Source: Altererythrobacter lutimaris (lineage in GTDB: Bacteria > Pseudomonadota > Alphaproteobacteria > Sphingomonadales > Sphingomonadaceae). Taken from it: DNA of 64,000 nucleotides. Positions 37,028-47,264 of the stretch are shown here, piece by piece. The translations under genes were made by a program, and so were the position numbers. The stretch's first letter is position 1. Each line of letters starts with the position of its first letter. The notes under the pieces are model-generated. The model saw only the letters and a list, made by a program, of their open reading frames with translations, had not been told where the DNA came from and did no database searches. Where the stretch lies: contig NZ_JABWTA010000001.1 in assembly GCF_013371495.1 (NCBI RefSeq), positions 2,330,693 to 2,394,692 of the forward strand. Reading direction: 5' to 3'.

Positions 37028-38017
37028 TCAGCTGCGCCACGGTGGCAAGTTTCCTGGCAGGGTTCGGCCCAAAACTTCGAGTCGCCGCGCTTGCCGTGCC
37101 TCCAGCGTGAGCGTCATAAACGGTTGAGGGGAGCGCGCAAACTGACGCGGTGTCATGCCGAAGAAGCTGCGAAACTCGCGGATCATGTGTGACTGATCGA
37201 AAAAGCGCAGCGCTGCCTCTTCTTCTTCGCGATTGTCTGCCACACCGCGCAAATGCGCCGCAATGTCGAGGACACGCGCCCGTCGCAGTACTTGTTTGGC
37301 GGTTTGTCCGTATGATTTCTTGATCAGTCGTTCCAGGCGCCGACGCTCGATATCATGTTCAGTGGCAAATTCTCCAATATTCAAATTTGGATTGGCAAAG
37401 GCGGCTTTGTCGAATGCAGCAATGATCGGATCAGGTTTCGTTCCGCCAGCTCGTTCCGCCAGCATTCTGAATAGCTTCTCGGCGACTTTGAGCCAGCGCT
37501 CGGCAGGACCGGCTGGATCAAACCACTCGATCATCTGTGCGCTCGACCCCCATTCCTTGTGGCCATAAATGTGATCATAGAGGATGATGCGATCGAGCGT
37601 TTCTGAGACAACTGGTCCCTTGAGCGCCGTGACGGCCCCTGGCTTCAAAGCAACGCCGACAGTTGCAAAGCTTCCCTTTACAGTCACCGGCATACGCTTG
37701 GTCTGCGCGCCAAAGAACAGCGCTGACGGCCCGTATCGCCCGTGACCGTCTCTGGTTTCGGCAGTCCAGTTACCAGAGAAGAGGAGCCTGAGTACCGGTG
37801 TGTCCGCCAGCATGCCACATGACATGGTATCGTCCGGCCTCATTTCGACTTGTGTCGCATAGACCCGCGCTACCCACGGCGCGAGATCATCGGCAGGCGC
37901 GCGATTGTTGGACAGCGGCTCGCCTTGCGATGTGTGGCCCAAGAAGGATCGAAGCGCAGTAGCGCTTGTTTGAGGCTGGCGGTCTCTTGCTCTGGCCAAT
38001 TTCGACTTTGCCCCCAT
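37028..38017 (-). CDS. AraC-type transcriptional regulator (copy B)
   Basis: The 329-residue protein has the same layout as the regulator at 35890-36900 and is its paralog. The C-terminal DNA-binding half has HDIERRRLERLIKKSYGQTAKQVLRRARVLD and FDQSHMIREFRSFFGMTPRQF, the two helix-turn-helix units of AraC proteins. The ATG at 38017 has GAGGAA eight bases upstream, which decides the start against an earlier codon. It is divergent from hisN with about 70 bases between. Confidence 0.87.
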   Translation of the reverse strand: MGAKSKLARARDRQPQTSATALRSFLGHTSQGEPLSNNRAPADDLAPWVARVYATQVEMRPDDTMSCGMLADTPVLRLLFSGNWTAETRDGHGRYGPSALFFGAQTKRMPVTVKGSFATVGVALKPGAVTALKGPVVSETLDRIILYDHIYGHKEWGSSAQMIEWFDPAGPAERWLKVAEKLFRMLAERAGGTKPDPIIAAFDKAAFANPNLNIGEFATEHDIERRRLERLIKKSYGQTAKQVLRRARVLDIAAHLRGVADNREEEEAALRFFDQSHMIREFRSFFGMTPRQFARSPQPFMTLTLEARQARRLEVLGRTLPGNLPPWRS

Positions 38018-38086
38018 ACAGATTCCTCGCCACAAGAGCGAAAAAGAATCGGCGACCCTGCGGGCATAATAGCAAAAGACACGAAA

Positions 38087-38881
38087 ATGACACCTAATAT
38101 CATTAACTTGGCGAACCGGCTTGCAGATTCAGCTGGCGAAGCGATCCGGCCTTTGTTTCGCGGCGACTGGCAGGCTGAGGAAAAAGACGATCATTCTGCT
38201 GTAACGGAAGCGGATCGCGCTGCTGAACAGGCGATGCGCAGAATCCTCGAAGCAGAAAGACCGGAAGATGGCATTATTGGCGAAGAGTATGGGGCAACGC
38301 GCGAAGGCGCATCCTACACCTGGGTGCTCGATCCGATTGATGGCACGCAGAGCTTTGTCGCAGGGCGGCCGATCTTCGGAACGCTCATTGCTTTGCTGAG
38401 AGATGGCTGGCCGGTGCTCGGCATTATCGATCAACCGATCGCGCGTGAGCGCTGGGTCGGTGTGCTCGGCGAAGGCACGACCTTCAACGGTATGCCGATT
38501 TCCACTCGCCGCTGCCGCTCTCTGGAAGGGGCAAGTGTCGCAACGACAAGCCCGCATGCTTTTGCCGAGGAAGATGTCGACGCCTATCTCAGGGTCGTGG
38601 CGAAGGCATATCCCAAGCGGCCCTATCCGGTTTATGGCGGCGATTGCTATAATTACGGACTGCTCGCCTCCGGACATCTGGATGTCGTCATCGAAAGCGG
38701 TCTGAAGCTGCATGACTATGCTGCACTTGTTCCCGTGGTCGAAGGGGCTGGTGGTATGATGAGCGATTGGCAGGGCAATCCGCTTGATGCGGACAGCGCT
38801 GAGAAGGAAGGCGGCCGGGTCATCGCGCTGGGTGAGCCTGCACGGCTGGAAGATGTGCTGGAGGCGATGAGCGGAGGGTGA
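38087..38881 (+). CDS. hisN: Histidinol-phosphatase, inositol monophosphatase family
   Basis: The 264-residue protein has the Mg-dependent phosphatase motifs: EEYG near 65 and DPIDGTQSF near 80, plus HDYAALVPVVEGAGG near 210. Among inositol-phosphatase relatives, the VTEADRAAEQ start and FVAGRPIFGTLIALL suggest HisN-type histidinol-phosphate phosphatase, the last-but-one step type enzyme of histidine synthesis in many alphaproteobacteria. An inositol-1-monophosphatase function is an alternative. Start: ATG at 38087, chosen by alignment with the family. Confidence 0.82.
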   Translation: MTPNIINLANRLADSAGEAIRPLFRGDWQAEEKDDHSAVTEADRAAEQAMRRILEAERPEDGIIGEEYGATREGASYTWVLDPIDGTQSFVAGRPIFGTLIALLRDGWPVLGIIDQPIARERWVGVLGEGTTFNGMPISTRRCRSLEGASVATTSPHAFAEEDVDAYLRVVAKAYPKRPYPVYGGDCYNYGLLASGHLDVVIESGLKLHDYAALVPVVEGAGGMMSDWQGNPLDADSAEKEGGRVIALGEPARLEDVLEAMSGG

Positions 38882-39016
38882 GCCGCCTGTAAAAGGCTTG
38901 CATTTCGCCACAGAATCGCTAGTTGGCGCGCCTTCACGACACAGATTTGCGTGTTCGGCCTGGCTGAAAGGGCTGCCAGGGCTGAGCCAATGTGTCTCTG
39001 ACTTAAGGAGATAAAA

Positions 39017-39220
39017 ATGCCCAAACTGAAGACCAAGAGCGGTGTGAAGAAACGCTTCAAGATCACCGCGACCGGCAAGGTCAAGCACGGTGTTGCTGGT
39101 AAACGCCACCGCCTGATCAGCCACAATGCGAAGTATATTCGCCAGAACCGCGGCACCTCTGTCTTGTCGGAAGCCGATACGAAGACAGTGAAAAAGTGGG
39201 CGCCTTACGGGCTCGATTGA
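39017..39220 (+). CDS. rpmI: 50S ribosomal protein L35
   Basis: The 67-residue basic protein starts [15 protein letters not shown] and contains [12 protein letters not shown], both standard in L35. Preceded by AAGGAG. It is followed by rplT after 26 bases. infC, which often precedes this pair, is not in the window immediately upstream. Confidence 0.97.
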   Translation: MPKLKTKSGVKKRFKITATGKVKHGVAGKRHRLISHNAKYIRQNRGTSVLSEADTKTVKKWAPYGLD

Positions 39221-39246
39221 GCGCGCTGGTTTAAGGAGAATATACT

Positions 39247-39606
39247 ATGCCTCGCATCAAACGCGGCGTGACCACACGCCAGAAGCACAAGCGCCTACTC
39301 GATCAAGCCAAGGGCTATCGCGGTCGTCGCAAAAACACCATTCGCATTGCGCGTCAGGCAGTCGAAAAGGCTGGCCAGTACGCTTACCGCGATCGCAAGA
39401 TCAAGAAGCGCAATTTCCGCGCGCTCTGGATTCAGCGCATCAACGCAGCCGTCCGCGCCGAAGGTATGACCTATTCGCAGTTCATGCATGGTGTGAAGCT
39501 CGCCGGTATCGAACTTGACCGTAAGGTCATGGCGGACCTCGCGATGAATGAAAGTGCTGCTTTCGCAAGCATCATCAAGCAAGCGAAGGATGCTCTCCCA
39601 GCTTAA
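39247..39606 (+). CDS. rplT: 50S ribosomal protein L20
   Basis: The 119-residue basic protein starts with [16 protein letters not shown] and has [16 protein letters not shown] near 52-67, the standard L20 blocks. AAGGAG precedes the ATG. A strong terminator follows 30 bases after the stop. Confidence 0.97.
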   Translation: MPRIKRGVTTRQKHKRLLDQAKGYRGRRKNTIRIARQAVEKAGQYAYRDRKIKKRNFRALWIQRINAAVRAEGMTYSQFMHGVKLAGIELDRKVMADLAMNESAAFASIIKQAKDALPA

Positions 39607-39635
39607 GTGCAGGGTTAGTTTTCCCACTGGCATAA

Positions 39636-39669
39636 AGGGGCGCTAGAGCATGGCTCTGGCGCCTCTTTT
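39636..39669 (+). terminator. Intrinsic terminator after rpmI-rplT
   Basis: AGGGGCGCTAGAGC (39636-39649) pairs with GCTCTGGCGCCTCT (39653-39666) with two G-T wobbles, a 3-base loop, and a TTTT run at the end of the right arm. It lies just after rplT. Confidence 0.85.
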
Positions 39670-39716
39670 GCATTCACATTTGTAAATTTGCTCTTGTTCG
39701 GGCAAAGGCCGCGTCA

Positions 39717-40613
39717 ATGGCTCGTGAGAACGCTAACAGGGGCGCCAACAGATCGCATCGAGTGCGCAGTCGGTTTTTTGCGCCGCCTGAGCAATTCGAT
39801 GGCTGCTTCACGACCTTCTACCGACTTGAGCTTGAGGTCGATAAGGGCCGTCAAGTTACGGATTATCTGCAGCCGGAGTGGGGCAATATCCGGTTCTTTG
39901 CCGGTAGCGTGCCCACGGGGAGCATCGCGCGTTCAAAGCTTGATGGTGCACGGTGTGTTGCGACCGGGCCGAGTAGCAAGCCTCTCAAATTTTCGCTTGG
40001 CAGTGCCAAGATGTGGGGCATTGGGTTTCTGCCATTAGGCTGGGCGCGCTTTGTACGCAGCGATGCTGCCAAATTGGCAAACGTCCTTGCTGATGCAGAG
40101 AAGCATCCGGCGTTCCAGCACCTGTCCGGTATCTGCGAAGTGCTGTGCGACGAAGATGCCACCGACGAAGAGCAGTTTGCAGCTATAGTCAGCTTGATGG
40201 GTAAGACCATGCAGCCGACCCGCGATGATGAAAAAATCCGGCAAGTACACCGTGCGCTGCTCGAGGAAGAATTGGTCAGCGTGACAGAGTTTGCCGAGCG
40301 ATCCCGCATGAGCGTGCGCACGCTTGAGCGGATCACGCAGCGCTATTTCGGATTCGCGCCAAAGCTGCTGATGCGTCGCCAGCGCTTTATGCGTAGCTTG
40401 GTGCATTTCATGCTGCACCCGGGCAAGAAATGGACCGACGCAATGGACGGTCATTACCACGATCAGGCGCAATTCAGTCGCGAATTCACTGAGTTCATGA
40501 CGATGAGTCCGAGCGCTTATGCAGCGCTCGATCACCCGATCCTCGATTCCTTTGTACAAGCTCGCGCGCGTATTTGGGGTTCTGCAGCTCAGACACTCGA
40601 CAAGCCGGGCTGA
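39717..40613 (+). CDS. AraC-type transcriptional regulator (copy C, divergent)
   Basis: The 298-residue protein has a C-terminal AraC domain (about 180-275): VTEFAERSRMSVRTLERITQRYFGFAPKLLMRRQRF and DQAQFSREFTEFMTMSPSAY. The N-terminal half resembles a small sensor domain and is unlike copies A and B. It lacks a clear ligand motif. AAAGG lies shortly before the ATG. It stands between the ribosomal protein terminator and pheS. Confidence 0.82.
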   Translation: MARENANRGANRSHRVRSRFFAPPEQFDGCFTTFYRLELEVDKGRQVTDYLQPEWGNIRFFAGSVPTGSIARSKLDGARCVATGPSSKPLKFSLGSAKMWGIGFLPLGWARFVRSDAAKLANVLADAEKHPAFQHLSGICEVLCDEDATDEEQFAAIVSLMGKTMQPTRDDEKIRQVHRALLEEELVSVTEFAERSRMSVRTLERITQRYFGFAPKLLMRRQRFMRSLVHFMLHPGKKWTDAMDGHYHDQAQFSREFTEFMTMSPSAYAALDHPILDSFVQARARIWGSAAQTLDKPG

Positions 40614-40688
40614 CTTTCGCGGCATTCCCGGTTGGAAAGTGCGCTAAATCCGGCTAGCGCGCCCGCTTGGATTAGAAACGCGAAAACC

Positions 40689-41789
40689 ATGACAGAATTG
40701 ACATCACAAAAGGATGCTGCGCTCAGCGCAATTGCCGCAGCCGATACGCTCGATGCGCTCGACGAACAGCGCGTTGCTGCGCTTGGCAAAAAGGGCTGGG
40801 TGAGCCTCGCTCTGAAAACGCTCGGCGGCATGAGCCCTGAAGAGCGCACCGCTGCAGCTCCTGCCATTCAGGCCGTCCGCGCAGAAGTGGCTGACGCGAT
40901 TGCGGAAAAGAAGGATGCGTTGGAAAGCGCTGCCTTGGAAGCGCAGCTTGCAAGCGAGACATTGGACCTCACTTTGCCAGCGCGCGAAGAACCTCGCGGT
41001 TCGGTTCATCCGGTCAGTCAGGTGATGGACGAGCTCGCTGAGATCTTTGCCGATCTCGGGTTCGCGGTCGCAATCGGCCCAGAGATTGAAGACGATTGGC
41101 ACAACTTCACCGCGCTCAACATGGATGAGAGCCACCCTGCACGGGCAATGCATGACACGTTCTATTTCCCGGATAAGGATGAGAACGGCAACTCGATGCT
41201 GCTGCGCACGCACACTTCGCCGGTGCAGATCCGCAGCATGGTCGAGCAAGGCGCGCCCATTCGCATCATCGCACCCGGCCGTGTTTACCGCTCGGATAGT
41301 GACGCGACGCACACGCCGATGTTCCACCAAGTCGAAGGCCTGGTGATCGACCGCGATATCCATCTGGGCCATTTGAAATGGACGCTTGAGACTTTCCTCA
41401 AAGCCTTCTTCGAGCGTGATGACATCGTGCTTCGTTTGCGCCCGAGCTACTTCCCGTTCACTGAGCCCAGCGTCGAGGTTGACGTTGGTTATTCCAAGCA
41501 AGGTGGTCGCTGGGTCGTTGGCGGCAATGGCGATGATGAGGGCCATGACTGGATGGAGCTGCTCGGCAGCGGCATGGTCAACCGCCGCGTGATCGAGATG
41601 GCCGGGCTTGATGCGGATGAATGGCAAGGCTTTGCCTGGGGCCTTGGCGTCGACCGGCTCGCCATGCTCAAATATGGCATGGACGATCTGCGCGCCTTCT
41701 TCGACGGCGATGTGCGCTGGCTCGACCATTACGGCTTCAGCCCGTTTGATCAGCCGACGCTTTCAGCAGGTGTAGGAGCGGCATCATGA
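40689..41789 (+). CDS. pheS: Phenylalanine--tRNA ligase alpha subunit
   Basis: Class II synthetase subunit that activates phenylalanine and charges tRNA-Phe. Visible class II motifs: motif 2 [22 protein letters not shown] near 198-219 and motif 3 [17 protein letters not shown] near 318-334. The N-terminal 90 residues form the tRNA-binding coiled-coil. Start: ATG at 40689; the frame upstream is open but unlike the family. Length (366 residues) is normal. Its end overlaps pheT by four bases. Confidence 0.96.
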   Translation: MTELTSQKDAALSAIAAADTLDALDEQRVAALGKKGWVSLALKTLGGMSPEERTAAAPAIQAVRAEVADAIAEKKDALESAALEAQLASETLDLTLPAREEPRGSVHPVSQVMDELAEIFADLGFAVAIGPEIEDDWHNFTALNMDESHPARAMHDTFYFPDKDENGNSMLLRTHTSPVQIRSMVEQGAPIRIIAPGRVYRSDSDATHTPMFHQVEGLVIDRDIHLGHLKWTLETFLKAFFERDDIVLRLRPSYFPFTEPSVEVDVGYSKQGGRWVVGGNGDDEGHDWMELLGSGMVNRRVIEMAGLDADEWQGFAWGLGVDRLAMLKYGMDDLRAFFDGDVRWLDHYGFSPFDQPTLSAGVGAAS

Positions 41790-44173
41790 AGTTCTCGCTC
41801 ACTTGGCTGAAGGACCATCTCGAAACCGATGCGAGCCCGAAGGAAATCGCGGACACGCTCAATGCGATCGGCTTGGAAGTGGAAGGGCTTGAAGACCCAG
41901 CAGAGAAGCTCGCAGGCTTTCGCGTCGCAAAGGTCCTGACGGCTGACAAGCACCCCGATGCGGACAAGCTGCAGGTTCTCACCGTCGACACGGGCGAGGG
42001 CTATCCGCTGCAGGTGGTGTGCGGTGCGCCCAATGCGCGAGCAGGTATGAAGGGCGTGCTTGGCCTTCCCGGCGCGAAGGTTCCTGCCAACGGCATGGAG
42101 CTTCGCAAAAGCGCGATACGCGGCGTCGAAAGCAATGGGATGATGTGTTCGGTGCGCGAGCTTGAGCTTGGCGATGAGCATGACGGCATCATCGAACTGC
42201 CAGACGATGCTCCCGTCGGCGAGGCATTCGCGAAATACCAAGGCACCAGTCCTGTCTTCGACGTTGCGATCACGCCCAACCGCCCCGATTGCATGGGTGT
42301 CTACGGGATTGCGCGCGATCTCGCCGCGGCCGGCCTTGGCACCCTCAAGCCTATTCCAATCCCTGATTTCGAAGCTTCAGGCGATTGCCCGATAGAGATC
42401 CGCACGGATGATCCGGAGGGGTGCCCCGCCTTTTATGGCCGCGTCATCACAGGCGTGAAGAATGGACCATCGCCAGACTGGCTGCAAATGCGTTTGCTGA
42501 GCGCAGGCCAGAGACCAATCTCGCTGCTGGTGGACCTCACCAACTGGATCATGCTCGCCTATGGCCGTCCAGCGCACGCTTATGACATGGCGAAGCTGAC
42601 CGGAGCAGTCGTTGCTCGCCGCGCAAAGGATGGCGAGCAGGTCCTCGCCTTGAACGAGAAGACCTACACGCTCGATGATAGCATGACGGTGATCGCGGAT
42701 GATGCAGGCGTGCATGACATTGCCGGCATCATGGGCGGCGAGGATTCGGGCTGTTCGGACGAAACGACTGATGTTCTGCTCGAGATCGCCTACTTCAATC
42801 CTGCGCGCATTGGTGTGACCGGCCGCAAGCTGGGCCTGGCCTCCGATGCACGCACACGGTTTGAGCGCGGTGTTGATCCTGCATTCCTTGATGATGGATT
42901 GGATCTGCTGACCGGCATGATCGTCGAGCTTGCAGGCGGTCAGGCAAGTGAGAAAGTGCACGCGGGTTCGCCGCCAAGCGAGCCGAAAGTGCTGAGTTTC
43001 GATCCGGAGATGACCGCGAAGCTTGGCGGCGTGGAAATAGCTGCGGACGAGCAGAAACGCATTCTGGAAAGCCTCGACTTTCAAGTTGGAAATGATTGGC
43101 AAGTCACCTGTCCGCTGCGCCGGCACGATATCGAAGGTGCGGCAGACTTGGTCGAGGAAGTCGTGCGTATCCACTGCCTCGACAAGGTTGAAAGCGTAGC
43201 GCTGCCGCGTATCGATGGCGTTGCCAAGCCGACAGCGACGCCGCTGCAAGTGATGGAACGCAAGCTTCGCCGTGCAGCTGCAGCCAATGGATTCCATGAA
43301 GCGATCACCTGGTCGTTCTTGCCATCGGAAGAAGCTGAATTCTGGGCGAATGGTGAGGAGCTGTGGGCGCTCGATAATCCGATTAGCGAAGACATGAAAG
43401 TCATGCGGCCCTCCATGCTTCCGGGTCTTGTGAGTGCAGCCAAGCGTAATCTCGATCGCGGCGCATCAAGCCTGCGCCTGTTCGAAATCGGACGCCGTTA
43501 TTTCCGCGGGAAAGGCGGCGCGAGCGATGAGAGGCCAACGCTTGGCGTCATCATGGCGGGCGAAAAGGATGCGCGGCGCTGGATGAGCGGCAAGGCGACC
43601 AAGTTCGATGCCTATGACGCTAAATCCATCGCGCGGGCGTTGCTCGCTGAAGCGGGTGCGCCGGTGAACAAGCTTATGACCATGGGCGAGGCAGGGGCTG
43701 AGTTTCATCCTGGCCAATCCGCAACCCTGCGGCTGGGACCAAAGAATGTGCTCGCTCGCTTCGGTATGTTGCATCCAGCCACGCTCAAAGCGTTCGATAT
43801 CGACGGCCCGTTGGCTGCCGTAGAGATTTTCCTCGATGCGATCCCTGAAAAGAAGAATGCAAGCTTTGCGCGCTCTTCCTATTCGCCTCCTTCGCTTCAA
43901 TCAGTGACGCGCGATTTTGCTTTCCTTGTGCCGGCAGATTTGCCCGCCGCCGATCTGGTTCGAGCGGTGGCTGGCGCGGACAAGAACAACATCGTAAGAG
44001 CGCGCGTATTCGACGTCTTCGAAGGTGAAGGCGTGCCCGAGGGCAAAAAGTCCATCGCTTTGGAAGTGCTCTTGCAACCGCAAGACAAGAGCTACAAGGA
44101 TGCGGACCTGAAGACGATTTCCGATGCGGTCGTCGCGGCAGCTGCGAAGCAAGGAGCGGAGCTGCGCGGTTAA
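41786..44173 (+). CDS. pheT: Phenylalanine--tRNA ligase beta subunit
   Basis: Partner of PheS in the alpha2-beta2 enzyme; carries the editing domain. The N-terminus starts with [14 protein letters not shown] and contains a tRNA-binding OB domain (near 40-150). The B3/B4 editing region follows, then B5, and a C-terminal anticodon-binding FDX-ACB domain (last 90 residues, [11 protein letters not shown]). Length (795 residues) is normal. The ATG overlaps the pheS stop (ATGA). Confidence 0.96.
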   Translation: MKFSLTWLKDHLETDASPKEIADTLNAIGLEVEGLEDPAEKLAGFRVAKVLTADKHPDADKLQVLTVDTGEGYPLQVVCGAPNARAGMKGVLGLPGAKVPANGMELRKSAIRGVESNGMMCSVRELELGDEHDGIIELPDDAPVGEAFAKYQGTSPVFDVAITPNRPDCMGVYGIARDLAAAGLGTLKPIPIPDFEASGDCPIEIRTDDPEGCPAFYGRVITGVKNGPSPDWLQMRLLSAGQRPISLLVDLTNWIMLAYGRPAHAYDMAKLTGAVVARRAKDGEQVLALNEKTYTLDDSMTVIADDAGVHDIAGIMGGEDSGCSDETTDVLLEIAYFNPARIGVTGRKLGLASDARTRFERGVDPAFLDDGLDLLTGMIVELAGGQASEKVHAGSPPSEPKVLSFDPEMTAKLGGVEIAADEQKRILESLDFQVGNDWQVTCPLRRHDIEGAADLVEEVVRIHCLDKVESVALPRIDGVAKPTATPLQVMERKLRRAAAANGFHEAITWSFLPSEEAEFWANGEELWALDNPISEDMKVMRPSMLPGLVSAAKRNLDRGASSLRLFEIGRRYFRGKGGASDERPTLGVIMAGEKDARRWMSGKATKFDAYDAKSIARALLAEAGAPVNKLMTMGEAGAEFHPGQSATLRLGPKNVLARFGMLHPATLKAFDIDGPLAAVEIFLDAIPEKKNASFARSSYSPPSLQSVTRDFAFLVPADLPAADLVRAVAGADKNNIVRARVFDVFEGEGVPEGKKSIALEVLLQPQDKSYKDADLKTISDAVVAAAAKQGAELRG

Positions 44174-44191
44174 TCCGTGCGGGCCACAGCC

Positions 44192-45754
44192 ATGACCTCC
44201 GACAGGCGCACCTTCGCGATTATCTCGCACCCTGACGCGGGTAAAACCACACTTACCGAGAAGCTGCTGCTGACCGGAGGCGCGATCCATTTGGCGGGCG
44301 AAGTCAAAGCGCGCGGGGCGGCCCGGCGGGCACGCTCCGACTGGATGAAGATCGAGCAGCAGCGCGGTATCTCTGTTACCTCCAGCGTGATGACCTTCGA
44401 GCGTAATGGCATCACATTCAACCTGCTCGACACGCCAGGGCACGAGGATTTCTCCGAAGACACTTACCGCACGCTGACGGCCGTCGATTCCGCGATCATG
44501 GTGCTCGATGCCGCCGCCGGTATAGAGCCGCAGACGCTGAAACTGTTTGAGGTCTGCCGCCTGCGCTCAGTTCCGATCATCACCTTCATCAACAAGATCG
44601 ACCGCGAAGGGCGCGATCCATACGAATTGCTCGACGAGATCGCGGACAAGCTCGCGCTCGACACCGCGCCGATGAGCTGGCCGGTCGGCATGGGCGGGCT
44701 GTTTGAAGGAGTCTATGATTTCGAAACCGGCGAACTCCATTTGCCTGAGGGCGATGGCAAGGAGTTTCGCGGGAAGACGATCAAGACCGAAGGTGCAGAG
44801 GACCCGGTGCTCGCGGATCATATTTCCGCTGAAGGGGTAGCGCGCATTGCCGAGGAAGGCCTGCTGGCACGCGAAGGCTATCCCCAATTCGATTTCGATG
44901 CTTATCGCAATGGTGATCTGACGCCGGTCTACTTCGGATCTGCCTTGAAACAATTCGGGGTCGAGGAAGTGATTGAGGCGATCGCCAAGTTCGCGCCGCC
45001 GCCGCGTCCGCAGCCCTCCGCTGACGGCGAGATTTCGCCCGAGCGTGACGAAGTCACCGGCTTCATCTTCAAGGTCCAGGCCAACATGGACCCCAACCAC
45101 CGCGACCGGATTGCATTCATGCGGCAGGTTTCCGGCACCTTTAAGCGCGGCATGAAGTTGACCCCGTCAGGACTTGGCAAACCGATCGCAGTGCATTCGC
45201 CGATCCTGTTTTTTGCGCAGGACCGCGAGATTGCCGATACGGCAGAGGCGGGCGACATCATCGGTATTCCCAATCACGGTACTTTGCGCGTGGGCGATAC
45301 GCTCAGCGAGAAGAACGAAGTGCGCTTCACCGGCTTGCCGAATTTTGCGCCGGAAATCCTGCGCCGCGTGCAACTGAGAGATCCGACCAAGACCAAGCAG
45401 CTTCGCAAGGCGCTCGACGATCTGTCGGAGGAAGGCGTGCTGCAGGTGTTCTATCCGGAGATCGGCGCGCAGTGGATTGTCGGGGTGGTGGGCCAGCTGC
45501 AATTGGATGTTCTCATCAGCCGCTTGTCTGCGGAGTATAAAGTCGAAGCAGGTCTTGAGGCTGCGCCTTTTGCCACCGCACGCTGGGTCAAAGGCGTGGG
45601 GCAAGCGCTCAAAAGCTTTGAGGAGTTCAACCGCGCGAACCTTGCGAAGGATCGCGATGGCGATCTCGTCTTCATGGCGAAGAGCCCGTGGGACGTGAAC
45701 TATCAGGCGGAAAACAACCCCGACCTGACATTCTCGGCCACGAAAGAACGGTAG
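44192..45754 (+). CDS. prfC: Peptide chain release factor 3
   Basis: GTPase that removes RF1/RF2 from the ribosome after termination. The GTPase motifs are G1 HPDAGKTTL (13-21), G3 DTPGHEDF, and G4 NKID. The C-terminal half shows DPTKTKQLRKALDDLSEEGVLQVF, which is typical of RF3 rather than EF-G. Start: ATG at 44192; a GTG at 44177 would add five residues. Length (520 residues) fits. It begins 18 bases after pheT. Confidence 0.94.
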   Translation: MTSDRRTFAIISHPDAGKTTLTEKLLLTGGAIHLAGEVKARGAARRARSDWMKIEQQRGISVTSSVMTFERNGITFNLLDTPGHEDFSEDTYRTLTAVDSAIMVLDAAAGIEPQTLKLFEVCRLRSVPIITFINKIDREGRDPYELLDEIADKLALDTAPMSWPVGMGGLFEGVYDFETGELHLPEGDGKEFRGKTIKTEGAEDPVLADHISAEGVARIAEEGLLAREGYPQFDFDAYRNGDLTPVYFGSALKQFGVEEVIEAIAKFAPPPRPQPSADGEISPERDEVTGFIFKVQANMDPNHRDRIAFMRQVSGTFKRGMKLTPSGLGKPIAVHSPILFFAQDREIADTAEAGDIIGIPNHGTLRVGDTLSEKNEVRFTGLPNFAPEILRRVQLRDPTKTKQLRKALDDLSEEGVLQVFYPEIGAQWIVGVVGQLQLDVLISRLSAEYKVEAGLEAAPFATARWVKGVGQALKSFEEFNRANLAKDRDGDLVFMAKSPWDVNYQAENNPDLTFSATKER

Positions 45755-45791
45755 GCTTGCCCGCTGCATCACTTCGCGGCATGGGTTTCTC

Positions 45792-46670
45792 ATGAGCAGA
45801 GGCCCGACAAAGCAGATCTTTATTAGCCAGCGGCTGAAACTCGCCTATTTTGACTGGGCGCAAACCAAAGCTGATCGCGAAAAGCCGACGCTCGTGCTCG
45901 TCCATGGCGGGCGCGACCATGCGAGGAGCTGGGACTGGACAGCTGAAGCGCTGTGTGAGGACTGGCGGGTGGTCGCGTTCGACCATCGCGGGCATGGTGA
46001 CAGTGAGTGGGTGTCAGACGGAAACTACCGCGCGAATGATATGGTTTATGACTTGGCGCAGCTGGTGCATCAGCTGGGTGTTGGACCGGTCACAATCGTC
46101 AGCCATTCGATGGGCGGCAATGTTGCATTGCGCTATGCAGGCGTATTTCCGGACATGGTGAGAAAGATTGTCGCCATCGAGGGCGTCGGCCCCAGTCCGA
46201 AATGGCAGGCAGAGCGGCGCCAAACACCGTATTCAGAGCGTTTTGCCGAATGGATCGGGAAGAAGCGCGCTGCCTCAGGCCGGACCCCGCGCAAGTACAA
46301 ATCCATTGAAGATGCCTTCGCGCGGATGATCGAAGAAAACTCATATTTGACCGAGGAACAGGCGCGCCATCTGACTATCCACGGCATCAACCGTAATGAA
46401 GACGGGACATACAGCTGGAAATTCGATCCGCACCTCAATGTCTGGGGTGTCGAAGATATCGCAGACGAATTTCTTCAGCAGATCTGGGGCGCAATCACCG
46501 CACCGACCTTGTTGCTCTATGGCGCAGACAGTTGGGCTTCCAATCCGGAAAAAGACGGACGCATAGCTCACTTCAATAATGCCGAAGTGATCGAGTTTGA
46601 GAAAGCGGGCCACTGGCTTCACCACGACCAGTTCGATCGGTTCATCCAGACCCTTCGCGATTTTCTCTAA
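45792..46670 (+). CDS. Alpha/beta hydrolase
   Basis: The 292-residue enzyme has the oxyanion-hole block LVHGGRDHARSWDW near 36-49 and nucleophile elbow SHSMGG with Ser at 106. A catalytic Asp (YGADSW region near 240) and His (GHWLHHDQF near 275) complete the triad. Substrate is unknown; such proteins include esterases, epoxide hydrolases and haloperoxidase-like enzymes. It may be cotranscribed with the PNPOx-like gene 16 bases downstream. Confidence 0.85.
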   Translation: MSRGPTKQIFISQRLKLAYFDWAQTKADREKPTLVLVHGGRDHARSWDWTAEALCEDWRVVAFDHRGHGDSEWVSDGNYRANDMVYDLAQLVHQLGVGPVTIVSHSMGGNVALRYAGVFPDMVRKIVAIEGVGPSPKWQAERRQTPYSERFAEWIGKKRAASGRTPRKYKSIEDAFARMIEENSYLTEEQARHLTIHGINRNEDGTYSWKFDPHLNVWGVEDIADEFLQQIWGAITAPTLLLYGADSWASNPEKDGRIAHFNNAEVIEFEKAGHWLHHDQFDRFIQTLRDFL

Positions 46671-46686
46671 GGCAGGAGCTTTTCTG

Positions 46687-47244
46687 ATGGCTGACTTTTT
46701 TGACGCGCTTGAGGAAAAGCATGTCGCGATGATCTCAAAGCAGCCGGTGTTCTTTGTCGCGACTGCAGCGGCAGATGCGCGGATCAATCTTAGTCCCAAG
46801 GGCTATGATGCATTTCGTGTGCTTTCACCCACTCAAGTTGCCTATCTAGATCTCGGTGGTTCAGGCAATGAGACCCATGCGCACCTGTCGGCGGATGGCC
46901 GCATCACTATCATGTTCTGCGAGTTCAATCGCCCTGCGCTAATCTTGCGCATTTACGGCAAGGGCCGTCCGGTTCTGCCGAAGGATGATGAGTGGGATGG
47001 GCTGGTCGGCCACTTCACATTGCTTCCCGGAACACGGCAAATCTTCGTGATCGATATCGAGAGCATCCAGACCAGTTGCGGCTGGGGCGTACCGTTCATG
47101 GAATACAAGGATGAGCGCCACACTCTGAAGAAAGCGCATGCGCAGTTCGATCCGGATGAGTGGGTTGCGAAGTATCAGGCCCGCAAGCAAAGCATTGACG
47201 GCTTGCCGACGCGGCCGACCGATCGCTTCTTCGCAGGCGACTAA
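46687..47244 (+). CDS. Pyridoxamine 5'-phosphate oxidase-like FMN-binding protein
   Basis: The 185-residue protein has the split-barrel fold block FFVATAAADARINLSPKGYDAFRVLSP near 20-47 and RPVLPKDDEWDGLVGHF-type middle. It belongs to the PNPOx-like group that binds flavin or similar cofactors, but without enough to say it makes pyridoxal phosphate. An AGGAG six bases before the ATG at 46687 decides the start; the longer frame upstream lies inside the hydrolase gene. Confidence 0.75.
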   Translation: MADFFDALEEKHVAMISKQPVFFVATAAADARINLSPKGYDAFRVLSPTQVAYLDLGGSGNETHAHLSADGRITIMFCEFNRPALILRIYGKGRPVLPKDDEWDGLVGHFTLLPGTRQIFVIDIESIQTSCGWGVPFMEYKDERHTLKKAHAQFDPDEWVAKYQARKQSIDGLPTRPTDRFFAGD

Positions 47245-47264
47245 AGCGGCAGCGGAGCGCTTTT

